DNA from: Vallitalea okinawensis
GTDB lineage: Bacteria > Bacillota > Clostridia > Lachnospirales > PQDH01
Length of the DNA stretch: 64,000 bases
Assembly (NCBI RefSeq): GCF_002964605.1
Contig: NZ_PQDH01000011.1
Span: 1-64,000 of the forward strand
Direction: 5' to 3'
Numbering within the stretch: the first letter of the stretch is position 1; every line of letters starts with the position of its first letter. A program made the translations under genes and the position numbers. Under the pieces are notes generated by a model. That model was given only the letters and a program-made list of their open reading frames with translations, was not told the origin of the DNA and ran no database searches. Positions 44,635-53,465 of the stretch are shown here, piece by piece.

Positions 44635-46053
44635 TTAGTTTACTAGGATTTCATAATCAATCTCAAAATCATCAGGAGTTACAAGTTGAATCATATAGTT
44701 AGAGTCCTCCATTAATTGATCTCGATCTATAGTAATAACATGCACACCTTTTCTTTCAGGTATACCAACAATAATGATCTGATCATCTAATTTCATGACC
44801 TTTTCAGGAGTGAAATTAAAGACAAGAAATCCAGATTTATTCTCTTTAACTAAAGGAATCTCTTCATGGAGAGTCATATTACTAAAAAAGTCAGCTTGGT
44901 TATCGATATCAACAGGTACTGTGAATAGAAGATGCATATTTTCGCAGATTTTTGTCGGAACATAAGCCCAACCTTTCTGATAATTTTCTCCCCATATAGG
45001 ATCATAAATGGGTCTTATAAACTCTTTATCTTGGTAGTTGATGCTAAACTCAATAGCATTACCTTTTTCCATGATGATTGGGATATCCTTTACTCCTTTT
45101 GAAACAGTAAGGTATGAAGCATTTCTACATTTTTGCTCTGTAATAAAAAGGTCATCTTCTAAAGGGATGTAATAGGATAACTCTTCTTTGATTAACGTAT
45201 TTTCTTTCATTAGCTCTTCTAGTGTCATAGTACTATTAGAGTCAGGAACAGTGCTAGTACCCTGCACTGTATTCTCTTCAATGCGCTTCTTTAAATAAGC
45301 ATATTTGATAACATCACCAGCAATATAATCAATCTCATAACCATCAGGTGTACTAAGTTGGAAGAGTAAGTCTTTCTCATTGGTCACTTCATCTAATAAA
45401 TCATCCTGAACAATAGAGATGACTTGAGCACCTGTTCTTTTGGGTTCTCCCACTAGAGCCACTTGATTTTCATATAGTATTACTGAGCTGACATCAAAGT
45501 TATATACAAGTAAATTTTTATTTCTATGTGCGTCTATTCTCACATTTAAAAAGCCACCCTGTTCTCCTGTAAAATCATAATTACTACTTGCACCAAGAGG
45601 GAAAATAAAAATCTTATGATGGGCATCTGAAACTTTGGAGGGGAGTGATAACCAGCCTCTGTAATAAGCACTCTTCCACCTTGATTTATACATGGGACGC
45701 ATGTAATTGGCATCATTAAATAGAATATTAAAGTCAATAGATTTCCCTTTTTCCAAAGCTTTAGATAAGGAAAATGTTTCATAAGAGATAGTTTTGTCTC
45801 CATATAATCTAGAAGGATTCTCATACATTACTTTTTTTTCATCTGGTAATATACTATCTAAAGCTCCTTTTAGTCTTTTATTCTCTATTTCCAACTGAGT
45901 AACAGCGTCCTGTTCCTCCATAGTTGCAGTAAAGATATATTTCTGCTGATAAAAGTAAAGATAGATGGAGTAACCCATAAAGCAGATGAAGAGTACAATA
46001 ATCACTATCCAAATAATTTTTTTAGCAGAGACTACAATAATGAATTTTTTCAT
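44635..46053 (-). CDS. membrane-anchored protein with two copies of one domain
   Basis: 472 aa, not recognised. One N-terminal membrane helix (about residues 12-33), a short coiled coil, then two homologous ~200-residue units (about 50-255 and 280-472). Matching landmarks in the two are IDFNILFNDANYMRPMY / IEFSINYQDKEFIRPIY, YRGWLSLPSKV / QKGWAYVPTKI, LVYNFDVSSVILYENQVALVGEP / LVFNFTPEKVMKLDDQIIIVGIP, and FQLSTPDGYEIDY / IQLVTPDDFEIDY. Each unit starts with an ENxxLKxxL helix. The extracellular units are presumably beta-rich. SD ggaggag. Function unknown. Confidence 0.72.
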   Translation of the reverse strand: MKKFIIVVSAKKIIWIVIIVLFICFMGYSIYLYFYQQKYIFTATMEEQDAVTQLEIENKRLKGALDSILPDEKKVMYENPSRLYGDKTISYETFSLSKALEKGKSIDFNILFNDANYMRPMYKSRWKSAYYRGWLSLPSKVSDAHHKIFIFPLGASSNYDFTGEQGGFLNVRIDAHRNKNLLVYNFDVSSVILYENQVALVGEPKRTGAQVISIVQDDLLDEVTNEKDLLFQLSTPDGYEIDYIAGDVIKYAYLKKRIEENTVQGTSTVPDSNSTMTLEELMKENTLIKEELSYYIPLEDDLFITEQKCRNASYLTVSKGVKDIPIIMEKGNAIEFSINYQDKEFIRPIYDPIWGENYQKGWAYVPTKICENMHLLFTVPVDIDNQADFFSNMTLHEEIPLVKENKSGFLVFNFTPEKVMKLDDQIIIVGIPERKGVHVITIDRDQLMEDSNYMIQLVTPDDFEIDYEILVN

Positions 46054-46364
46054 TTAATCTCCTCCGATGAATTATTATTCTTAGGTTATATGGAATAAGA
46101 GTTTAATATATATGAAAGATGATTTACTATTAATATACTAACATTCAAGATTATTTAGAATGTAGTTCTAGCACTTTATTATATAGGTATCGATTACCTA
46201 TATCTAATAGATATAAGTATCCTATTAATTTTTTACCCATGTTGAATAGAATAAATGAAAATTATATCCAATTAATTTAAAATAAGTATTGACCTTATCG
46301 TTACGTCAAGTGTTACAATAAATCCATGAAGTACTTCATATAAAACCAATGCAGGAGTGATCAG
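46054..46364. other. divergent spacer with MerR-type promoter and dyads
   Basis: Besides the promoter at 46289-46319 it contains the dyads ATATAGGTA/TACCTATAT (46181-46189 and 46195-46203, 5-nt loop) and ACATTC/GAATGT (46140-46162). Confidence 0.5.
46289..46319 (+). promoter_or_regulatory. MerR-type promoter with 19-bp spacer
   Basis: -35 TTGACC and -10 TACAAT are separated by 19 bp, two more than optimal, and the spacer carries the dyad GACCTTATCGTTACGTC typical of MerR-family multidrug regulators. It sits 46 bp before the merR-type gene, so autoregulation by the product is expected. Confidence 0.75.
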
Positions 46365-47339
46365 ATGAATTCAGTACAAAAGATTAGTGATGTTGCAAAA
46401 AAATTCGATATAACCAGTAGAACATTACGCTATTATGAAGAAATAGGTTTAATAGAGAGTATCCGGGTAGGAGAAGCTGGCTATCGTTCTTATGACGATG
46501 AAGCTATACATCGACTACAGCAAATCATACTCCTTAGAAAGTTACAACTACCTATAAAAGATATTCAGAAGATATTCTCATCACAGGAAATGTCAGATCT
46601 TATTAATGTCTTTGAAAAGCAATTGGAAAAGATTAATGAGGATGTCCATGCATTAAGTGTTCTTGGATGGTATATAAAAGAGTTTTTGACGTTATTAAGA
46701 GAAAAAGGTTACACTCGTGCAAATGGTTTAGGACTGCTAATAGAAAAATCACAAGAACTAGAAACAAAACAAATGGATAAAAGTGATAAAGTGATGATAG
46801 CTGAATCACTGAAAGTCGATTATATGGAGGAATTAAATATGGCAAATGATAATATTTCAAAGATAGAAGATGTGCGTCTCATTCATGTAAAACCTATGAG
46901 AGTAGCTTGGTATCAAGTAGAAAAAAGCAGTACACCTGAGGATGAAGCATGGGATGAAATGATTAAATGGGTTAAGGAGCAGGGGCTGGATCAACTATTT
47001 ACAACACGTTATTTTGGGTTTAATAATCCATGCCCAGAAGAAGGCGATACGGAGTATGGTTATGAAGTATGGGCCACAGTGGATGAAAACGTGAAAGCTT
47101 CAGGAAAAATAAAGATTAAAACTTTTGAAGGGGGTATATATGCCGTAAGTAATACAAGAGGTGTTACAGGTGATATGATACCTTCAGTATGGAAGAATCT
47201 TCATGAGTGGTTGACCGAAAGTAAGTATTCCCAAGGAGATCATCAATGGTTAGAAGAGCATCTAACAAGTATTCCTTCTAAGCAAGAGGAAAGATTCTTT
47301 TCTCATATCGATATATACTATCCAATTAAAGAACAATAA
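46365..47339 (+). CDS. MerR-family regulator with GyrI-like effector domain
   Basis: 324 aa. N-terminal winged helix of the MerR type (KISDVAKKFDITSRTLRYYEEIGLIESIR, about residues 5-33), a dimerisation helix (~80-145), and a C-terminal GyrI-like domain (~165-322; MRVAWYQVEKSST, YGYEVWATVDE, GGIYAVSNTRG, HIDIYYPI). The layout is that of BmrR-like drug sensors. SD caggagtg. The promoter upstream has the stretched spacer such proteins act on. No efflux gene is adjacent, so its other targets are not in view. Confidence 0.9.
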   Translation: MNSVQKISDVAKKFDITSRTLRYYEEIGLIESIRVGEAGYRSYDDEAIHRLQQIILLRKLQLPIKDIQKIFSSQEMSDLINVFEKQLEKINEDVHALSVLGWYIKEFLTLLREKGYTRANGLGLLIEKSQELETKQMDKSDKVMIAESLKVDYMEELNMANDNISKIEDVRLIHVKPMRVAWYQVEKSSTPEDEAWDEMIKWVKEQGLDQLFTTRYFGFNNPCPEEGDTEYGYEVWATVDENVKASGKIKIKTFEGGIYAVSNTRGVTGDMIPSVWKNLHEWLTESKYSQGDHQWLEEHLTSIPSKQEERFFSHIDIYYPIKEQ

Positions 47340-47360
47340 AAATCTTAACAAAACTTAACA

Positions 47361-47410
47361 AATCATGGCATATGATAAATGAAGAATATCATAAGCCATG
47401 ATTCTTTTAT
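47361..47410 (+). terminator. terminator after the MerR-type gene
   Basis: AATCATGGC pairs with GCCATGATT, extended inside by ATATGAT/ATATCAT, followed by CTTTTATTT. Confidence 0.7.
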
Positions 47411-47707
47411 TTGAATTAATATTTTTTTGAAAAAATATTAAGATATTAACTCGTAATATGGTGAAAATTTAAGTTATGTATTCTAAATATCAATAAAATC
47501 ATTGGTTATCAGCAAAGAATTTATTGGTATAGTAATGATAATTTGTAAATTTAATTATATAACAGAATAATTAAGCAAAAGAAAAACATACTTGAATTTT
47601 TAGAAAAATGAAAGTATAATACTAGCATATATTATTTATTAGTAACATTTTACATAATTTTTTGAGGTGTGTTTTATGAAACACAAAAAAAGAGGAGGAT
47701 CTGTTTT

Positions 47708-49789
47708 ATGATGTCAAGTAAAAAAAGAAGTTCAATTTTAGCCCTAGCCATGTTATTAGTGTTCTTATTCAGTCAAGTAATGGTTTATGCAGAGGATTCA
47801 TTAATAACACGCTCCGAAGCAGAAGAGAAGTATAAATGGAATTTAACAGAGTTCTATGATACAAGAGAATTGTTTGAAGCAGATATGACAAAGTTAACAG
47901 AAGATTATCTACCTAAATTAGCTGAGTTCAAAGGAAAATTGAACACAGTAGATAATCTATTAGCTTATATAGAGTTAGATATTGAAGCATCTAAAATTAT
48001 TGAAAAAGGTTATGTATTTGCTAATTTGTCATTAGATCTTAATCAATCAGATAGCAATGCGTCTGAGATGGCAAGTATCGCTGGAAGTGCATATAGTGAG
48101 TATTTACAAGCTGTATCCTTTGTTGAGCCAGAGTTACTATCATTAGATGAAGCGACTTTAGCTACAGTATTGAGTGATCCTAAATTAGCAGAATACAAAT
48201 TATATTTAGAGCAAATCATTATGCAAAAAGAACATATTCTTTCTGAAGAAGAAGAAGCTATTCTTTCAGGGTTATCTGAAGTATTGGGTGCACCAAGAAG
48301 TATTTTTGATAAAGTTCTTTATGGTGATTACGAATATCCTGTAATCAAGGACGCAGATGGAAATGATTTAGTATTATCACCAGGTGTGTATTATAATATT
48401 CTTGATACTTCAACAGATAGAGATTTAAGAGAGCGTGCCTACTTAGCTCGTTATGAAAGTTATGCTGACTATAACAATGCATTATCACAAATTTATATAA
48501 CAGAAGTTAAGTCAAACGTCGCTACTGCAAAGATTAAGAAGTACGATTCTGCAATTGATGCAGCATTGTCAAGCGAGTTCGTTCCAAAATCAGTATACGA
48601 TAACCTAGTTAGTGCAGTTAATGATAATTTAGAACCATTACATAAATACTATCAAATGAAAAAAGATGCTTTAGGTTATGAGGAATTACATGGTTACGAC
48701 ACATCCATTCCGTTAGTTAATGATTATAATATGGTATTACCTTATGATGATGGTGTTGAAATCATTGGTAAAGGCCTGGATCCTCTCGGTGAGCAATACG
48801 TAAAAGATTTTTACAATGGTATCAACTCTAGATGGGTAGACGTATACGAAGATGAGAATAAATATACAGGTGGTTACCAATGGGGAACATATGGTATGCA
48901 TCCATTCATCTTGATGAACTATGATAATACATTAGATTCAACATTAACTTTAGCACATGAGATGGGTCATGCAATGAACACAAAGTATTCAAATGAAGCT
49001 CAAAATTATCTTAATGCAAATTATCCAATCTTTACTGCAGAGGTTGCATCTACAGTTAATGAATTCTTAGTAATGGATTATTTAATTAAGAATGCTAAAG
49101 ATGATGATGAAAAATTATTCTTATTAAATAAACAAATTGAAAACATACGTGGATCTATTTATGTTCAAGTTATGTTCTCAGAATTTGAAAAGACTATTCA
49201 TGAAATGGTTGAAGCTGGGGAACCAGTATCTTCTGATACATTAAACAGCTTATGGGTAGAGCTTTTAGGCAAGTATTTCGGTGATGCTTATACAGTTGAT
49301 GAAGCAGCTCAAGTAGGTTGGTCAAGAATTCCTCACTTCTATATGAATTTCTATGTTTATAAGTATGCAACTTCTATGGCTGCAGCTTATAAGATTGTTA
49401 ATGATATCGTAGCGGAAGAAGATGGCGCTGTAGATAATTACTTAGAATTCTTAGCAGCTGGTGGCTCTGATTATCCAATCGAAGTACTAAAAGCTACAGG
49501 AGTAGATATGAACTCATCTGAACCTGTTGATGCAGTATTAGTTTACTTTGGAGAATTAGTAGATGAAATGGATCTATTATTAAAAAAAGTAAGTGAAGAA
49601 GAAAAAGCTGAAACGAAAGCAGCTGTAGAGACAGCTGATACAACCACTTATGTAGTCCAAGGTGATGATGTATTATGGCAAATAGCAGAGCAATTCTCTA
49701 CAACTTGGGAAGAAATTTCTCAGTTAAATAGCCTTGAAGATCCTAATATGATTTTCCCTGGCATGGCATTAGTAGTACCTGCGCGGTAA
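47708..49789 (+). CDS. exported oligoendopeptidase F (M3B) with C-terminal LysM
   Basis: Zinc metallopeptidase of the PepF family. A signal peptide (about residues 1-28, ending QVMVYA-ED) precedes the M3 fold; the active site HEMGH is at about residues 417-421 with the third ligand Glu in TAEVASTVNEF. The last ~45 residues form a LysM peptidoglycan-binding domain (TYVVQGDDVLWQIAEQFSTTWEEISQLN). PepF is normally cytoplasmic, so this form is adapted to act on peptides in the cell wall. ATG 47708 follows aggaggat; the in-frame upstream ATG overlaps it. 693 aa. Confidence 0.88.
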   Translation: MMSSKKRSSILALAMLLVFLFSQVMVYAEDSLITRSEAEEKYKWNLTEFYDTRELFEADMTKLTEDYLPKLAEFKGKLNTVDNLLAYIELDIEASKIIEKGYVFANLSLDLNQSDSNASEMASIAGSAYSEYLQAVSFVEPELLSLDEATLATVLSDPKLAEYKLYLEQIIMQKEHILSEEEEAILSGLSEVLGAPRSIFDKVLYGDYEYPVIKDADGNDLVLSPGVYYNILDTSTDRDLRERAYLARYESYADYNNALSQIYITEVKSNVATAKIKKYDSAIDAALSSEFVPKSVYDNLVSAVNDNLEPLHKYYQMKKDALGYEELHGYDTSIPLVNDYNMVLPYDDGVEIIGKGLDPLGEQYVKDFYNGINSRWVDVYEDENKYTGGYQWGTYGMHPFILMNYDNTLDSTLTLAHEMGHAMNTKYSNEAQNYLNANYPIFTAEVASTVNEFLVMDYLIKNAKDDDEKLFLLNKQIENIRGSIYVQVMFSEFEKTIHEMVEAGEPVSSDTLNSLWVELLGKYFGDAYTVDEAAQVGWSRIPHFYMNFYVYKYATSMAAAYKIVNDIVAEEDGAVDNYLEFLAAGGSDYPIEVLKATGVDMNSSEPVDAVLVYFGELVDEMDLLLKKVSEEEKAETKAAVETADTTTYVVQGDDVLWQIAEQFSTTWEEISQLNSLEDPNMIFPGMALVVPAR

Positions 49790-49813
49790 TTAGTAATATA
49801 ATATAGTATAGCT

Positions 49814-49850
49814 AAAAGGTATGGCGGAGGATATCCAGCATACCTTTTTT
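49814..49850 (+). terminator. terminator after the oligoendopeptidase gene
   Basis: AAAAGGTATG pairs with CATACCTTTT around a 15-nt loop, then Ts. Confidence 0.88.
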
Positions 49851-50044
49851 AGAATTCATATAAATTGCCGATACAAGGTTTATTTATCACAACTTTATCA
49901 CATCCTTTTGCTATCATTAATTTTGAAAATAAGCAAGAGAGTATTATACCTCAAATCACTTTTCTTTTATAGTAAAATATGGTACTATGTTTAAACTAGG
50001 ATAATATAGTCAAGAATACTTATAAAAACTAGAGAGGTATATAA

Positions 50045-50506
50045 ATGTTAAAAAGTAAAAAATGTGTACTTTTTTATATTAGTTTATTTATTACTGTAGG
50101 AATTGCAGTACTGATTTTCATATTATCATCAAAACCGGCAGAAGTTTCTAATAGCCAGTCTTTATGGGTGACTGAAAAATTACTATTTTGGTTTGATGAA
50201 GAAGATATATCAAAATACAACAGCTTAATTAGAACCTATGCCCATGCTTTTATATACTCTATTTTTGAGCTATCATTAATTTTTTTATTAAGAGTAATTA
50301 ATTGGGGAACAAAAAGGATATTTAAAGTTTCTATATTAATAGTGGCTTTTTATGCTATATTTGACGAGTTACACCAAAATTTCGTAGAGGGAAGAAGTAC
50401 ACAGTTATACGATGTAGCGGTCGATATGACAGGAGCTCTCATTGCATTTGGAGTATTTTGGTTAATATATATGATAGCAAATAGTAGAAAGAGTGATAAT
50501 TTATAA
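50045..50506 (+). CDS. VanZ-like family membrane protein
   Basis: 153-aa integral membrane protein with four predicted helices. VanZ-like motifs are seen: SSKPAEVSNSQS after the first helix, YAHAFIYSIFELSL, and FDELHQNFVEGRSTQLYDVAVDMTGALIAF with the conserved DE-HQ-GR-D pattern. The role of stand-alone VanZ proteins is unclear; VanZ gives low-level teicoplanin resistance. Located just before the polysaccharide locus. Confidence 0.87.
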   Translation: MLKSKKCVLFYISLFITVGIAVLIFILSSKPAEVSNSQSLWVTEKLLFWFDEEDISKYNSLIRTYAHAFIYSIFELSLIFLLRVINWGTKRIFKVSILIVAFYAIFDELHQNFVEGRSTQLYDVAVDMTGALIAFGVFWLIYMIANSRKSDNL

Positions 50507-50605
50507 TAGAATGATAAAATGAAAGAAAAACAGGTTATCTATTGCAAAAATATGTAAATGTGATAAAATAGATAATTAGAGACAGGGGTTAAGGATGGGG
50601 TTAAT

Positions 50606-52471
50606 ATGAAGTTAAAAAGAATCTATAAAACGCTGGTAATAGTAAGCATGGATATCCTATCCATTCTAGTAGCTTATATTGCCGGTTTAATTTTCAGTAC
50701 TCAAGTAGCGGAGTTAAGTGAAAATAGTATTCAGCGATATATGTTTTATATCTTGGTAGTTATTCTAATTCAGTTAGTCATTTTAAGCCTATTCAAGTTG
50801 TACAGCAGCTTTTGGCATATGGCAGGAGTCCATGAGTTTATCAAAGGGTTCATTGGCTGTGTAACGGGCTGGCTTCTTACTCTAATTCCATATTTCCTAC
50901 TTAATTTAGATCAATCCTTCAAAACCATACTATTAGGGGGTATATTTACTCTAGTGTTAGTGTTAGGTTTTAGATGCTTTTTGAGAATTTATCGACGTAT
51001 TATTAAAGCTTATAATCTTAATACTAAAGTAAATATGCAACGCACTTTAATCATTGGTGCAGGAGCAGGCGGTGTTCTTTTATTGAGGGAACTTAATAAG
51101 AGTGACAAAACAGATTTTAAACCAGTAGCTTTTATTGATGATGACCCTATGAAGTTAGGTAAGTACATATATGGCCTTCGCGTAGAAGGAACACGTAATG
51201 ATATGATCAAAGTTATAGAAGGTAAAAAAATTGATGTTGTCATTGTAGCGATTCCCAGTTTAGGTGGACTAGTTAAAAAACAGATAATTGAGTATTGTCA
51301 AAAAAACGGTGTTAAAATTAAAATGATGCCAAGTATTGATGAGATTATATCTGATCGCTTTAGTATCAATCAAGTAAGAGATGTTGATGTAAAAGATTTG
51401 TTAGGCCGTGAACCTGTTAAACTTGACCACGAAGAGATAGAAGAATACCTGACAAATAAATGTGTATTAGTAACAGGTGGCGGTGGTTCTATTGGTTCTG
51501 AATTATGTCGACAGATTGCAAGGTTTAAACCTAAAAATCTCATAATTTTGGACATCTATGAAAATAACGCATACGATATACAGAATGAATTAAAGGGTCT
51601 CTACCCGGACTTAGATTTAAAAGTATTAATAGCTTCAGTAAGGGATAAAAGAAGATTAGATAAAATTTTTAATGCTTATTCACCAGAAGTTGTTTTCCAC
51701 GCAGCAGCACATAAGCATGTGCCATTAATGGAGGACAGTCCAGCAGAGGCTATCAAAAACAATGTTATGGGTACGTTAAATACAGCTGAAATAGCTGATA
51801 AATATAAAGTAGAGAAGTTTATTCTAATATCTACAGATAAAGCTGTTAATCCAACCAATATCATGGGCGCATCTAAGCGAATGTGTGAAATGATCATACA
51901 AGCTATCAATCTAAAGAGTAATACAGAATTTGCGGCAGTTCGATTTGGTAATGTTTTAGGAAGTAATGGTTCTGTTATTCCATTGTTTAAGAGACAGATT
52001 AAGCATGGAGGACCAGTAACAGTTACTCATGAGGAAATTACAAGGTACTTTATGCTGATTCCAGAGGCAGCTCAACTTGTATTACAAGCGGCAGCTTATG
52101 CAAACGGTGGCGAAATCTTTGTCCTCAATATGGGCAGCCCTGTTAAGATCTATGATTTAGCCTGTCAGCTAATTAGATTATCTGGACTAGAGCCTCATAA
52201 AGATATCGAAGTCAAAGTCACTGGTTTAAGACCAGGTGAAAAACTGTATGAAGAACTTCTTATGGATGAAGAAGGTTTAAAAGAAACAAAACATAAAAAA
52301 ATCTTCATTGGTCGACCATCCCGTTTTGATCTGGATACACTAAAAGGTCAAATAGAGTATTTATTACATATAGCTGAACACGAAGAGAGTATGATTTTCG
52401 ATAAGGTAGAAGAATTAGTACCAACATACATTAGAAAAAATACTGAGCTAGTGGCAGTAACAGTTGAATAA
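50606..52471 (+). CDS. NDP-sugar 4,6-dehydratase, membrane type (PglF/CapD/WbpM family)
   Basis: First step of an amino-deoxysugar pathway: UDP-GlcNAc to the 4-keto-6-deoxy form. Four N-terminal membrane helices (about residues 8-125), a CoA-binding-like Rossmann domain (IIGAGAGGVLLLREL, ~148), then an SDR domain with TGGGGSIGSELCRQI (~292) and the altered active site STDKAVNPTNIMGASKR, in which Met replaces the usual Tyr, as in PglF/FlaA1. 621 aa. The aminotransferase and phosphosugar transferase after the LoaP region supply the next steps. Confidence 0.92.
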   Translation: MKLKRIYKTLVIVSMDILSILVAYIAGLIFSTQVAELSENSIQRYMFYILVVILIQLVILSLFKLYSSFWHMAGVHEFIKGFIGCVTGWLLTLIPYFLLNLDQSFKTILLGGIFTLVLVLGFRCFLRIYRRIIKAYNLNTKVNMQRTLIIGAGAGGVLLLRELNKSDKTDFKPVAFIDDDPMKLGKYIYGLRVEGTRNDMIKVIEGKKIDVVIVAIPSLGGLVKKQIIEYCQKNGVKIKMMPSIDEIISDRFSINQVRDVDVKDLLGREPVKLDHEEIEEYLTNKCVLVTGGGGSIGSELCRQIARFKPKNLIILDIYENNAYDIQNELKGLYPDLDLKVLIASVRDKRRLDKIFNAYSPEVVFHAAAHKHVPLMEDSPAEAIKNNVMGTLNTAEIADKYKVEKFILISTDKAVNPTNIMGASKRMCEMIIQAINLKSNTEFAAVRFGNVLGSNGSVIPLFKRQIKHGGPVTVTHEEITRYFMLIPEAAQLVLQAAAYANGGEIFVLNMGSPVKIYDLACQLIRLSGLEPHKDIEVKVTGLRPGEKLYEELLMDEEGLKETKHKKIFIGRPSRFDLDTLKGQIEYLLHIAEHEESMIFDKVEELVPTYIRKNTELVAVTVE

Positions 52472-52494
52472 AAAAAGTCAAAGAGAAGTTATTT

Positions 52495-52539
52495 AGGTAG
52501 TGTACTGCATAGATCTTTGTAGAAACACTACCTGTTTTA
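52495..52539 (+). terminator. hairpin, possible attenuator between the dehydratase gene and loaP
   Basis: AGGTAGTGT (52495-52503) pairs with ACACTACCT (52525-52533) and is followed by GTTTTAC. The short T tract suggests a weak terminator. Confidence 0.5.
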
Positions 52540-52578
52540 CGGAATAGGGTCATGTAATTTTGAGGGGGATATACAAAT

Positions 52579-53106
52579 ATGTGGGGTAATGAAGATTTGA
52601 AGGCTTGGTACGCTCTGTTTGTATTAGGGGGACAAGAAGAGAAGGTAAAAAAAAGTCTTGATGCGGAATATGGTAATGAAATGGAAGTAATCATTCCAAC
52701 AAGGCAACTTAGAGAAAGAAAAGCAGGACAATGGTATCAAGTTAAAAGAAAGTTGTTTCCAGGTTATGTACTTATAAAGAGCAAGATGACTGTTGAAACG
52801 TACTATCAGATAAAAGATACACCTGGCTTAATTAAACTACTTAGAGATGAAGAGGAACCACTTAAGATTCAAGATGAAGAATTAGAAGTACTCAATATAC
52901 TTATTAAAAATAGAGAAGGGAACATAGGGATCTCTATTCTATTCAAGGAAAATGACCAGGTGAAAGTGGTAGATGGCCCACTGGTTGGGTTAGAAGGCTT
53001 GATCAAAGACATAAACAAAAGAAAAGGTAGAGCTAAAGTAAAGTTACAGTTTTTAGGTGAAGAAAGAGTTATTGATTTAGGAATTGAATTGGTAGACAAA
53101 ATCTAA
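52579..53106 (+). CDS. loaP: LoaP, NusG-paralogue antitermination factor
   Basis: Specialised NusG-family factor that lets RNA polymerase pass terminators in long polysaccharide or antibiotic operons. The NGN domain (WYALFVLGGQEEKVKKSL, about residues 10-27; LFPGYVLIKSKM, ~58-69) precedes a KOW domain (ENDQVKVVDGPLVGLEGLI, ~122-140). 175 aa, start with SD gaggggg. Compared with housekeeping NusG it has the LoaP-type ERKAGQWYQVKRKLFPGY segment. It sits in the polysaccharide locus, upstream of a hairpin-rich leader, as in loaP operons described in Bacillus velezensis and Clostridia. Confidence 0.9.
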   Translation: MWGNEDLKAWYALFVLGGQEEKVKKSLDAEYGNEMEVIIPTRQLRERKAGQWYQVKRKLFPGYVLIKSKMTVETYYQIKDTPGLIKLLRDEEEPLKIQDEELEVLNILIKNREGNIGISILFKENDQVKVVDGPLVGLEGLIKDINKRKGRAKVKLQFLGEERVIDLGIELVDKI

Positions 53107-53465
53107 AGCTTCTAGTAGGTGTTTCGGCCCTACTAGAAGCTGACGAGGTTATAGAATAATACTGGGTAGCATGATGGGGATTCATGTGAATGGGCGGAGC
53201 TATGCCCTGATTTGCGATGAATGTTGAAATGGAGTTTGGGTGAGTAGTGACGTGGTTAAATACAGTAGTGGCAATAGTTGTGAGTGTTGTGATAGGGTGG
53301 AATACAGGCTAACCAATGTGTGTTTTGAAGCCTTGCAACTGTTGATATTACTTAGGTAGAAGTGTGTTTGTAGCAATATACATAAAGGGTTCGTAGGGAG
53401 CGACGCCCTCGTCGTTCTGAAAGATAAGCCCATATGCTTACATAATTTGAAAGGAGAATCATCAT
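53107..53465 (+). other. untranslated leader between loaP and the polysaccharide genes, with strong hairpins
   Basis: Starting at the base after the loaP stop, AGCTTCTAGTAGG (53107-53119) pairs perfectly with CCTACTAGAAGCT (53129-53141) around TGTTTCGGC; no T run follows, so it is not a terminator. A second stem is GGGC/GCCC (53191-53206), and a third GAGCGACG (53398-53405)/CGTCGTTC (53410-53417) around CCCT. The middle (about 53210-53370) is strikingly G/T-rich on the plus strand. The region is a good candidate for the RNA site recognised by LoaP. No frame here has an SD. Confidence 0.7.
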
